A stretch of DNA of 14,507 nt from Bacillota bacterium (GTDB taxonomy: Bacteria > Bacillota_I > Bacilli_A > MOL361 > Turicibacteraceae), in contig DNGE01000117.1 of the NCBI GenBank assembly GCA_003486705.1, positions 1 through 14,507 on the forward strand, in the 5' to 3' direction. The translations under genes were made by a program, and so were the position numbers. The number at the start of each line of letters is the position of its first letter. Within the stretch, counting starts at the first letter, position 1. Shown here piece by piece: positions 1-6,015 of this stretch. The notes beneath the pieces are model-generated. The model saw nothing but the letters and a program-made list of their open reading frames with translations. It was not told the DNA's origin and ran no database searches.

Positions 1-53
1 CAGCTAAAAAAGCTTTAGAAGACTATAAAACAGCGCTACAAATGGCTGAGTAA
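1..53 (+). CDS. 3' end of a probable maltodextrin-binding lipoprotein (partial)
   Basis: The reading frame starting at base 3 is open from the window edge to a TAA at 51-53. It encodes AKKALEDYKTALQMAE, a charged amphipathic helix. This resembles the C-terminal helix of MalE-type solute-binding proteins. Two maltodextrin permease genes follow on the same strand, the usual order in these operons, so the extracellular binding protein is the likely product. Only 16 residues are visible, so the identity rests mainly on context. A terminator follows about 20 bases after the stop. Confidence 0.55.
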   Translation, partial: AKKALEDYKTALQMAE

Positions 54-73
54 AAGTTTGATTATAAAAAGGC

Positions 74-110
74 AAAGCCATGTCACATTTTGGTGAGACA
101 TGGCTTTAAT
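74..110 (+). terminator. Intrinsic terminator after the binding-protein gene
   Basis: An 11-bp stem AAAGCCATGTC (74-84) pairs with GACATGGCTTT (97-107). The 12-nt loop may pair further (CA with TG). A short T/A-rich tail follows (AATTTTAATC). The tail is not a pure T run, so some read-through into malF is plausible. Confidence 0.8.
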
Positions 111-167
111 TTTAATCTAATTTTGAAAAAATAAACAAAAATGAAAAAAATTAGAAAATAATTTTTC

Positions 168-181
168 TGTAATTGGTTACA
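168..181 (+). promoter_or_regulatory. Operator-like dyad, possible cre site
   Basis: TGTAATTGGTTACA is a perfect 5-bp inverted repeat (TGTAA/TTACA) with a 4-nt centre. It matches the Bacillus cre consensus TGWNANCGNTNWCA at 13 of 14 positions; the mismatch is T for the central C. It lies upstream of the possible malF -10 box at 208-213, consistent with control by CcpA or a MalR/LacI-type repressor. Confidence 0.45.
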
Positions 182-233
182 CGGTTTATTTTATGATCGG
201 AAAACGGTATTATATAGCTATTACAGCAGGTTA

Positions 234-246
234 TGTAAGCGTTACA
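234..246 (+). promoter_or_regulatory. Operator-like dyad TGTAA-GCG-TTACA before malF
   Basis: This is a perfect 5-bp inverted repeat with the CG-containing centre typical of LacI-family operators. It is one base shorter than a standard 14-nt cre, so a dedicated repressor is as likely as CcpA. It lies just downstream of the possible -10 box at 208-213, about 65 bp from the dyad at 168-181, a spacing that would allow looping. Confidence 0.45.
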
Positions 247-401
247 AATTCATTTATTTCCCAATAGTTTATTTGTGAAGGAGACGATTAACACGCTCAA
301 AGGGTTAAATAAATTATTGAGAGTAAGTGAAAACGCGTAAGGCTTACGGGGAGAGATGTTGTAAAAAAAATGAAAAACAATTATATAGGTAGGTGGACAG
401 G

Positions 402-1772
402 ATGAAAAAGCCGACTTTGGCAGGATTCTTATCAGCTATTATATGGGGTTCAGGACAAGCATATAATGGTCAATGGTTAAAAGGAATCATATTCTTTATT
501 TTCCAAGTAGCATTAGTTGGAACAGAATTATTAACAGGTAATTATTTCGCTTCGAGTTTCACAATCCGTGATAATGCAGGATTCTTTGTTAAAGGACTTT
601 GGGGAGCAACAACACTTGGAACACAAGGAATGGTATTAACTGAAAATGGTCTTACTCCAGGGGATCATTCAATTATGTTATTAATTCAGGGGATTATCTC
701 AACCATCGTATTAATCATATTATTGGTTATATTTGTGATTAATATTCGTGATGCATATAAATCAGCGAAATTAATTAATGAGACTGGAATCGTTCTTTCA
801 TCTAAAGAGTGGTTAATTCAAACGTTTGAGCATGCATTTGAATATATTATTTTAATTCCATCTTCTTTAATGTTATTAATGTTCTCGCTTATGCCAATCA
901 TCTTTGGTTTCTTAGTAGGATTTACAAACTATAATAGCAATAACTTACCACCGACTAAATTAGTTGACTGGGTCGGGTTAAATAACTTTAAATTCTTATT
1001 CTCATTAGGAGAATCGCAATCAAGTAGCGGTAATATTTGGTTCTATACGTTCTGGAATGTGTTCTTATGGACGATTATCTTCGCCGTTGTTGCAACAGCA
1101 ACACCATTCTTCTTAGGGTTATTCCAAGCGGTTATCTTAAATAACAAACGCGTATTTGGGAAAAAAATCTGGCGTTCAATCTTAATCTTACCTTGGGCAA
1201 TTCCAGCAATGATTTCTCAGTTAAACTTCCAACAATTATTTAACGGACAATTCGGTCCTATTAACCAATACTTAATGCAGTGGGGAATTATTGATTCACC
1301 TATCTACTGGTTAACAGATCCAAACAATCCTTGGATTCCACGTTTAACAATCTTAGCTATTAACTTATGGTTAGGATTCCCTTACTTCATGGCCTTAATG
1401 TCAGGGGTTATGACATCTATTTCTAAAGATATTTACGAAGCGGCTGAAATTGATGGTGCATCTGAACGTAAGCAATTCTGGCAAATTACATTACCTTTAG
1501 TACTTGCTCAAACGGCGCCATTATTAGTTATGTCATTCGCATCAAACTTCAATAACTTCGGTTTAATCTATTTCTTAACTGCAGGGGGACCAGTTAATCC
1601 GAACTACATTTATGCAGGTAATACAGATATTTTAATCTCATGGATTTATAAATTAACAGTCGATTTCCGTATGTATAACATGGCATCTATCATGTCAATT
1701 ATCATATTCTTAATCATCGGTACGTTCTCAGCATGGAACTTTACCCGTACGGCTGCATTTAAGGAGGACTAG
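402..1772 (+). CDS. malF: Maltodextrin ABC transporter permease, MalF/MdxF type
   Basis: An inner-membrane permease subunit (456 aa) of a maltose/maltodextrin importer. It has many hydrophobic segments and the ABC-permease EAA loop, EAAEIDGA at residues 346-353 continuing to ITLP near 365, which docks on the ATPase. The N-terminus (residues ~8-40, with GSGQAYNGQWLKG at 16-28) is the extra hydrophobic extension found in Bacillota MalF proteins. I chose ATG 402 because AGGTAGGTGG (387-396) ends 5 bases before it; a GTG at 393 in the same frame lies inside that ribosome binding site. malG follows after 3 bases. No MalK ATPase gene is visible; Bacillota often use a shared MsmX-type ATPase encoded elsewhere. 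Substrate is inferred from family similarity. Confidence 0.92.
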   Translation: MKKPTLAGFLSAIIWGSGQAYNGQWLKGIIFFIFQVALVGTELLTGNYFASSFTIRDNAGFFVKGLWGATTLGTQGMVLTENGLTPGDHSIMLLIQGIISTIVLIILLVIFVINIRDAYKSAKLINETGIVLSSKEWLIQTFEHAFEYIILIPSSLMLLMFSLMPIIFGFLVGFTNYNSNNLPPTKLVDWVGLNNFKFLFSLGESQSSSGNIWFYTFWNVFLWTIIFAVVATATPFFLGLFQAVILNNKRVFGKKIWRSILILPWAIPAMISQLNFQQLFNGQFGPINQYLMQWGIIDSPIYWLTDPNNPWIPRLTILAINLWLGFPYFMALMSGVMTSISKDIYEAAEIDGASERKQFWQITLPLVLAQTAPLLVMSFASNFNNFGLIYFLTAGGPVNPNYIYAGNTDILISWIYKLTVDFRMYNMASIMSIIIFLIIGTFSAWNFTRTAAFKED

Positions 1773-1775
1773 GGT

Positions 1776-2639
1776 ATGGCATCGAAAAATACAAGCTTAA
1801 ATACAGTAAGTAAATTAAAAGAAATCTTATATACGGTATTCATTTACGCAGAGTTAATCTTAATGTGTATCATCGTATTATTCCCAGTCGTATGGATTGT
1901 TGGTTCATCATTTAACCAAGGTTCATCACTTGCAGGGGCATCACCGATTCCAGACAACCCAACAATCGAGCATTACTTCCGATTATTTAAAGAAACAAAC
2001 TTTGCTCAATGGTATTTAAATACATTAAAAATTGCATTTATCAATATGATATTATCTGTTATTTTATCTACAAGTATGGGTTATATCTTCGCTCGTTACC
2101 GTTTCAAAGGTAAAAAACCAGCTTTAATCGCAGTATTAGTACTTCAAATGTTCCCTTCATTCATGGGGATGACAGCTTTATATATCTTATTCTTAACATT
2201 TAACATGTTAGATAATCACTGGGCATTAATCTTAGTTTATGCGGCAGGACAAATTCCTTATAATACGTGGTTAATTAAAGGATACTTAGGTTCAATTCCA
2301 CGTGAATTAGATGAATCTGCTATGATCGACGGTGCAACAAAGAGTCAAATCTTCTTCAAGATTATCTTCCCACTTGCTCAACCGATGATCGCATTCGTTG
2401 CCGTGACACAATTTATGGCACCGTGGATGGACTTCATCTTCCCACGTATGATTATTTCATCAAACTCAAAATTAACATTAGCCGTTGGTTTATACGATAT
2501 GATCAGTGGTCAAACACAAAATAACTTTACTATGTTCGCTGCTGGATGTGTACTTGTTGCTGTCCCAATGACAGTCATCTATATCGCATCTCAAAAATTC
2601 CTTATCGAAGGGATTACAGCAGGAGCTGCAAAAGGGTAA
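1776..2639 (+). CDS. malG: Maltodextrin ABC transporter permease, MalG/MdxG type
   Basis: The second permease subunit (287 aa, the usual length), forming a heterodimer with MalF in the membrane. A first membrane segment spans roughly residues 21-44. The EAA loop is at residues 180-199 (ESAMIDGA, then IIFP), conserved in MalG-type permeases. The last residues, EGITAGAAKG, resemble the C-terminus of MalG proteins, which enters the ATPase interface. Its ribosome binding site AAGGAGG (1761-1767) lies within the last malF codons, 8 bases before ATG, so the two genes are translationally close and surely co-transcribed. A terminator follows directly. Confidence 0.93.
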   Translation: MASKNTSLNTVSKLKEILYTVFIYAELILMCIIVLFPVVWIVGSSFNQGSSLAGASPIPDNPTIEHYFRLFKETNFAQWYLNTLKIAFINMILSVILSTSMGYIFARYRFKGKKPALIAVLVLQMFPSFMGMTALYILFLTFNMLDNHWALILVYAAGQIPYNTWLIKGYLGSIPRELDESAMIDGATKSQIFFKIIFPLAQPMIAFVAVTQFMAPWMDFIFPRMIISSNSKLTLAVGLYDMISGQTQNNFTMFAAGCVLVAVPMTVIYIASQKFLIEGITAGAAKG

Positions 2640-2652
2640 GACAAACTTACTT

Positions 2653-2681
2653 AAAAGGATATCTTCGGGTATCCTTTTTTT
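2653..2681 (+). terminator. Intrinsic terminator of malFG with UUCG tetraloop
   Basis: GGATATC (2657-2663) pairs with GGTATCC (2668-2674) around a TTCG loop closed by C-G, an exceptionally stable tetraloop. The stem is extended by A/T pairs, and a 7-base T run (2675-2681) follows. It ends the maltodextrin operon. Confidence 0.92.
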
Positions 2682-2727
2682 GCGCACTTCAAAATAAAAT
2701 CAATAGAAGAAAATAGACTATTTAAGC

Positions 2728-2733
2728 TATAAT
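2728..2733 (+). promoter_or_regulatory. Possible -10 box for queG
   Basis: A perfect TATAAT lies 30 bases before the queG start codon. No convincing -35 hexamer was found 16-18 bases upstream and there is no TG extension, so the call rests on the -10 and its location just after the malG terminator. Confidence 0.35.
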
Positions 2734-2763
2734 AAAGAAGAAAGCCGTTAATAAAGGTAGGAA

Positions 2764-3813
2764 ATGAACGTGATACAAGAACAATTAAAACAAAAAATTA
2801 TCGCCTATGCACAAGACATAGGAATTAATAAAATAGGATTTACACATGTAGAACCCTTTATCGAACTTGAGCAAGAATTGAAAAAGAGAGAGACATTAAA
2901 TTATAGCTCAGGCCTAACAAAAGGAAGCATTGAAGAAAAAGTAAATCCTAAACTCATTATGCAAAATGCTCAGTCTATTATATCGATAGCCTTAGCTTAT
3001 CCAAGAATAAGTAGCATGCAAAAAATATCTAACCACGAATCACCCCACGTACAATTTGCGCGTTCCTCGTGGGGAAAAGACTATCATCTCATTATGGAAG
3101 ACAAACTTGCAAAGTTAAAATCATTCTTAGAATCAGAAGTCGAGGGAATTGAAGTGCTAACCATGGTAGATACCGGAAAACTAGATGATCGTGCCGTCGC
3201 GCTGCGCGCTGGCATTGGATTTAGCGGTAAAAATAGTAACGTCATCGCCGAATCATTCGGAAGTTACATCTACTTAGGCGAACTACTAATTAGCGTGGCG
3301 TTGCCACCGGATAGCCCAATAGAAAGCTTATGTGGCAGCTGTGATCGTTGCATCAAGGCTTGCCCAAGCCAAGCCATCTTACCAAACGGCGGCTTCAACG
3401 AACGCCGCTGTTTATCGTATGTCACACAGTCTAAAGACATTGAGGATGAGACCTTACTTAAAAAAGTAAACAAATACGTTTACGGTTGTGATATCTGCCA
3501 AGAAGTTTGTCCGTTCAATCGCGAAATCGATTCGCATTTCCACGAGGAAATGGAATGCAGTGGGGTCGAGTTCCCGTCTATTGCCGAACTCCTCCCGCTC
3601 ACACAAAAAGAATTCAAGGCTCAATTTGGCCATTTAGCAGGATCTTGGCGGGGCGTTTCAGTGATTAAACGAAACGCCATCCTAAACGCTCGCTTTTTAA
3701 AATATAAAGGAGCTATCCCTGCTATTACAACAATCTTAGATCAAGATGGTCCACACTGGTTAAAAAAAGCAGCACAGATAGCCCTTGACGATTTAAATAA
3801 ACTTGATTCATAA
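2764..3813 (+). CDS. queG: Epoxyqueuosine reductase QueG
   Basis: A cytosolic enzyme (349 aa) that reduces epoxyqueuosine to queuosine at the wobble position of GUN-anticodon tRNAs, the last step of Q synthesis. The family uses cobalamin and two [4Fe-4S] clusters. Visible motifs: MVDTGKLDDRAVALRAGIG (residues 134-152, with Asp137 in the active-site region), GKNSN (155-159), CGSCDRCIKACP (190-201) and YGCDICQEVCPFN (240-252), giving the ferredoxin-like cysteines C190, C193, C196, C200, C242, C245 and C249; C216 is the likely eighth ligand. The C-terminal ~55 residues look like a HEAT-type tRNA-binding region, somewhat short for the family. ATG 2764 follows AAAGG (2753-2757) at 6 bases; GTG 2770 is an alternative. 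Codon use differs from malFG, with more CTN leucine and GC-rich stretches. No queuosine synthesis genes or preQ1 riboswitch were seen nearby. Confidence 0.93.
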   Translation: MNVIQEQLKQKIIAYAQDIGINKIGFTHVEPFIELEQELKKRETLNYSSGLTKGSIEEKVNPKLIMQNAQSIISIALAYPRISSMQKISNHESPHVQFARSSWGKDYHLIMEDKLAKLKSFLESEVEGIEVLTMVDTGKLDDRAVALRAGIGFSGKNSNVIAESFGSYIYLGELLISVALPPDSPIESLCGSCDRCIKACPSQAILPNGGFNERRCLSYVTQSKDIEDETLLKKVNKYVYGCDICQEVCPFNREIDSHFHEEMECSGVEFPSIAELLPLTQKEFKAQFGHLAGSWRGVSVIKRNAILNARFLKYKGAIPAITTILDQDGPHWLKKAAQIALDDLNKLDS

Positions 3814-3880
3814 TAAATGAAATGAGTGAACGCTAGAAATTTGTTTTTATAAAACAAAACGATTCAATTAATCGAAAATG

Positions 3881-3889
3881 TGATAGAAT
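3881..3889 (+). promoter_or_regulatory. Extended -10 promoter element for trmL
   Basis: TGATAGAAT is an extended -10 (TGn plus TAGAAT) 28 bases before the trmL start. The -35 region is poor (GATTCA, 3861-3866). No terminator separates queG from trmL, so read-through may also contribute. Confidence 0.5.
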
Positions 3890-3917
3890 AAATTTATATT
3901 AAATTTGAGGTGAAAAC

Positions 3918-4439
3918 ATGGCAATTCATTTAGTTCAATACAACCCAGAAATCCCACAAAACACAGGAAATATTATGAGAACCTGTGCGGCAACAAACAC
4001 AACATTACATTTAATTAAGCCAATGGGCTTCTCATTAGATGAAAAAAATATTAAGCGTTCAGGTGCAGGTTATGTAAATGAAACGAATTATATTGTATAT
4101 GAAAATTGGGATGAGTTCCTAGAGAAGAACAAAGGTGGAAAGCTTTGCTTCTTAACACGTTATGGTCAAAAAAACCATGCTGAAATGGATTTCTCAAATG
4201 TTGAAGAAGATTACTATATTGTTTTAGGAGCAGAAAGTTGTGGAATTCCAAAAGAAATTTTACGTCCACATTTTGAAAACTGCTTCCGCATTCCAATGAC
4301 AGATAAAGTACGTTCATTAAACGTTTCAAACGTTGCAGCAATTTTAGTATATGAAGCATTACGTCAACAAAGTTTCCAAGACTTATGGACAGTGGAACCT
4401 TTTAAAGGGGCGGACTGGATTTTATCAGATAACGAATAA
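3918..4439 (+). CDS. trmL: tRNA (cytidine/uridine-34 2'-O)-methyltransferase TrmL
   Basis: A SPOUT-class methyltransferase (173 aa; family members are ~155-170) that 2'-O-methylates the wobble base of tRNA-Leu with S-adenosylmethionine. Visible motifs: N-terminal PEIPQNTGNIMRTCAAT (residues 10-26), LGAESCGIP (103-111) and the C-terminal trefoil-knot segment IPMTDKVRSLNVSNVAAI (125-142) followed by YEALRQQ. It lacks the extra N-terminal RNA-binding domain of the larger TrmH/RlmB relatives. ATG 3918 is preceded by GAGGTG (3907-3912) at a 5-base spacing. Its neighbour queG also acts on the tRNA wobble position. A strong terminator begins at the stop codon. Confidence 0.93.
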   Translation: MAIHLVQYNPEIPQNTGNIMRTCAATNTTLHLIKPMGFSLDEKNIKRSGAGYVNETNYIVYENWDEFLEKNKGGKLCFLTRYGQKNHAEMDFSNVEEDYYIVLGAESCGIPKEILRPHFENCFRIPMTDKVRSLNVSNVAAILVYEALRQQSFQDLWTVEPFKGADWILSDNE

Positions 4440-4476
4440 AAAAAGATTATGGGCGTGTGCCCATAATCTTTTTTTT
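4440..4476. terminator. Bidirectional terminator between trmL and the DUF3892 gene
   Basis: GATTATGGGC (4445-4454) pairs perfectly with GCCCATAATC (4459-4468) around loop GTGT. A-tract and T-tract flanks extend the stem by several A-T pairs. On the plus strand it ends in 8 Ts; on the minus strand a similar T run follows, so it can end both trmL and the convergent minus-strand gene whose stop codon is at 4478-4480. Confidence 0.93.
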
Positions 4477-4477
4477 A

Positions 4478-4705
4478 TTAGAAGGTAGGTAAATTTGATA
4501 AGTTATTGCCTTCATTTCCATCAACTTTTCCACGGATGTATGTGTGATGTCCTTTACCTACAAAGGTTTCAGCATTTTCAATTAATCCTTGAGAACAAAG
4601 TTCTTTTGCTGTTTCATAATCGTATTCTGCACCTGTTGTTGATTTAAAAGCAACTAAATCACCGTCATTATTGCGGCGTACAGCAACAAAGCTTTCTTTT
4701 GCCAT
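4478..4705 (-). CDS. Small DUF3892-type protein of unknown function
   Basis: A 75-aa soluble protein. The pattern fits DUF3892: an N-terminal strand with charged residues (FVAVRRNNDGDLVAFKS, residues 6-22), an acidic helix (YETAKELCSQGLIENAE, 30-46), and a C-terminal YIRGKVDGNEGNNLSNLPTF (56-75) with the typical NNL..LP.F ending. No function is established. I chose ATG 4705 (MAKESF) because it begins the domain and GAAAGGAA lies upstream at 4716-4723; the frame is open to an ATG at 4762 but that extension has no domain match. It stands alone, convergent with trmL. No clear promoter was recognised upstream. The family assignment is from memory of the motif, with fair confidence. Confidence 0.75.
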   Translation of the reverse strand: MAKESFVAVRRNNDGDLVAFKSTTGAEYDYETAKELCSQGLIENAETFVGKGHHTYIRGKVDGNEGNNLSNLPTF

Positions 4706-4868
4706 GTGTTTCACGTTCCTTTCAAGTAGTGTCAGTGATGCATACGTAACCGAAGCTACCACTTTAATATGCGACTAAATCTGAGAGATTATCCGAAAAA
4801 TAGAAATCAAAGAAAAAGTAAGCGTGTAAAAAAAGATGAGAAAGTGTTATCATTTTGAAACTAGATAA

Positions 4869-4877
4869 TGTTATAAT
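4869..4877 (+). promoter_or_regulatory. manA: Extended -10 promoter for manA
   Basis: TGTTATAAT is a perfect extended -10 box. The -35 region is weak: the best candidate, TTATCA at 4847-4852, is 19 bases upstream. The start would be near 4884, so the AAGGAGG at 4878-4884 would not be a ribosome binding site. Confidence 0.6.
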
Positions 4878-4951
4878 AAGGAGGAAATAAGATATTCTTA
4901 TTTTTAAATGAGTTTTCGGTCAATGTTATTTCATTAGAGGGGGATGAGATA

Positions 4952-5002
4952 ATGAGGCAAATAAATGGGACTGTTTCTTATCTCAACTATATTTCTGTTT
5001 AA
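4952..5002 (+). CDS. Possible 16-aa leader peptide upstream of manA
   Basis: ATG at 4952 opens a 16-codon frame (MRQINGTVSYLNYISV) ending in TAA at 5000-5002. AGAGGGGG (4936-4943) lies 8 bases upstream, a good ribosome binding site. The start codon lies within one of two alternative stems, and the frame spans the distal arm of the other. There is no run of one codon that would suggest amino-acid attenuation. It may be a regulatory uORF or chance. Confidence 0.3.
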   Translation: MRQINGTVSYLNYISV

Positions 5003-5028
5003 AGTTAATCAGAATAGGAGAGGAATAA

Positions 5029-5961
5029 ATGGCAGACTTATTATTTTTAGAACCTATCTTCCATGAGAAGATTTGGGGTGGGGACCGCTTAAAAACAAAT
5101 TTTAATTATGAAATACCGAGTGATCACACAGGTGAATGTTGGGCAATCTCAGCACATCCAAAAGGGGACTGTCTTGTTATTAATGGTGAACATAAAGGAA
5201 AGCCATTATCACAAGTCTGGTTAAATCACCGTGAGTTATTTGGTTATGTTTCGGGCGATGTATTTCCGTTGTTAACAAAAATTCTAGATGCATCTGATGA
5301 TCTATCCGTACAAGTACATCCTGATGATGCGTATGGATTACGTGTTGAAGGAGAACTTGGGAAAACAGAGTGTTGGTATATCTTAGATGCAGAAATGGGT
5401 GCAGAGTTGGTGTTGGGTCATCATGCACAAAGTAAAGAAGAGTTTGCACAATTGATTGAACAAGGACGTTTTGATGAGTTGTTACGTAAAGTTAAGGTGA
5501 AAAAGAATGATTTCTTTTATGTCCCGACGGGTACGGTTCATGCTTTGAAAAAAGGGACCTTAGTTCTTGAGACGCAAGAATCTTCGGATACAACGTATCG
5601 TTTGTATGATTATGACCGATTAGACGATATGGGTAACCTTCGTCCACTGCATATCAAACAGTCAATTGACGTGACGAATGTGCCACATGAGTTGTTGCAA
5701 CCTGTTGCTAAGTTAAAACAGTTTGAACAGGCAAGGGTGACGACATATGTGGAGAGCCACTATTTTACGGTTAGTAAGTGGCAGGTGGATGGGGAGCTTA
5801 TTATAGTACATGATAAACCATTCTCACTTGTTTCTGTTTTAGACGGAAGTGGGTTCTTTAATGGAAATGAAATTAAAAAAGGGGATCATTTTATCGTACT
5901 TGCAACTTGTTTACAGTTATGTGTAACCGGTTGCATCGAGTTAATGGTGTCGAGTCTTTAA
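5029..5961 (+). CDS. manA: Mannose-6-phosphate isomerase, class I
   Basis: A zinc-dependent cytosolic isomerase (310 aa, like the ~315-aa Bacillus ManA/Pmi proteins) interconverting mannose-6-P and fructose-6-P. Visible motifs: LEPIFHEKIWGG (residues 7-18), HTGECWAISAHP (33-44), the metal site QVHPDD (95-100, Gln95 and His97), Glu114 in KTECWY, and VPTGTVHAL (165-173, ligand His171), followed by the ETQESSDTTYRLYDYDR segment (181-197). The short Bacillus-type cupin lacks the extra domain of the E. coli enzyme. ATG 5029 follows AGGAG (5016-5020) at 8 bases. It heads a sugar-phosphate cluster with the aldose epimerase and pgcA; the epimerase begins 54 bases downstream. Confidence 0.95.
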   Translation: MADLLFLEPIFHEKIWGGDRLKTNFNYEIPSDHTGECWAISAHPKGDCLVINGEHKGKPLSQVWLNHRELFGYVSGDVFPLLTKILDASDDLSVQVHPDDAYGLRVEGELGKTECWYILDAEMGAELVLGHHAQSKEEFAQLIEQGRFDELLRKVKVKKNDFFYVPTGTVHALKKGTLVLETQESSDTTYRLYDYDRLDDMGNLRPLHIKQSIDVTNVPHELLQPVAKLKQFEQARVTTYVESHYFTVSKWQVDGELIIVHDKPFSLVSVLDGSGFFNGNEIKKGDHFIVLATCLQLCVTGCIELMVSSL

Positions 5962-5970
5962 AAAAGGTTG

Positions 5971-5992
5971 GCAATTTATATTCATAAGTTGC
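5971..5992 (+). other. Intercistronic hairpin between manA and the epimerase gene
   Basis: GCAATTTAT (5971-5979) pairs with ATAAGTTGC (5984-5992), including one T-G wobble, around loop ATTC. No T run follows, so it is not a terminator. It may affect mRNA stability or the relative expression of the two genes. Confidence 0.4.
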
Positions 5993-6015
5993 TTGAAGCT
6001 TAAGGAGGGATTGAG

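Larger units (their letters stand above)
54..401 (+). promoter_or_regulatory. Intergenic regulatory region upstream of malF
   Basis: This gap holds the terminator at 74-110 and a possible -10 box TATTAT at 208-213, whose -35 match is poor (TTTATT, 185-190). Two operator-like dyads lie at 168-181 and 234-246, followed by a ~155-nt leader. In the leader, CTCAA (296-300) can pair with TTGAG (317-321), and CGTAAGGCTTACG (336-348) is a perfect inverted repeat around one base. A tiny frame, ATG at 370 to TGA at 403-405 (11 codons), overlaps the malF start as ATGA, but it lacks a well-placed ribosome binding site. No known riboswitch was recognised. Confidence 0.45.
4706..5028 (+). promoter_or_regulatory. 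Intergenic region and structured leader before manA
   Basis: This 323-base gap contains the start region of the minus-strand DUF3892 gene, an extended -10 promoter at 4869-4877 and a ~145-nt manA leader. In the leader, AAATAAGA (4885-4892) pairs with TCTTATTT (4896-4903). Two mutually exclusive stems follow: TCATTA (4931-4936) with TAATGA (4950-4955), or TGAGATAA (4945-4952) with TTATCTCA (4978-4985). A 16-codon frame with its own ribosome binding site (4952-5002) overlaps both. I recognise no known riboswitch class. Confidence 0.45.

Noticed and set aside
275..340. GTG-initiated 21-aa frame in the malF leader
   Set aside because: There is no ribosome binding site before the GTG; the AAGGAG lies inside the frame, and no similarity is recognised.
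2490..2687. 65-aa minus-strand frame across the malG end
   Set aside because: It overlaps malG and the terminator stem, with composition of a shadow frame.
2682..2763. preQ1 riboswitch before queG
   Set aside because: The leader is very short and none of the preQ1 aptamer sequence features was found.
4051..4359. 102-aa minus-strand frame inside trmL
   Set aside because: Antisense to a conserved SPOUT methyltransferase gene; no supporting signals.
4878..4884. AAGGAGG as a ribosome binding site for a small gene before manA
   Set aside because: It lies at or before the predicted transcription start and no start codon is suitably spaced; the 9-codon frame at 4908-4937 has no ribosome binding site.
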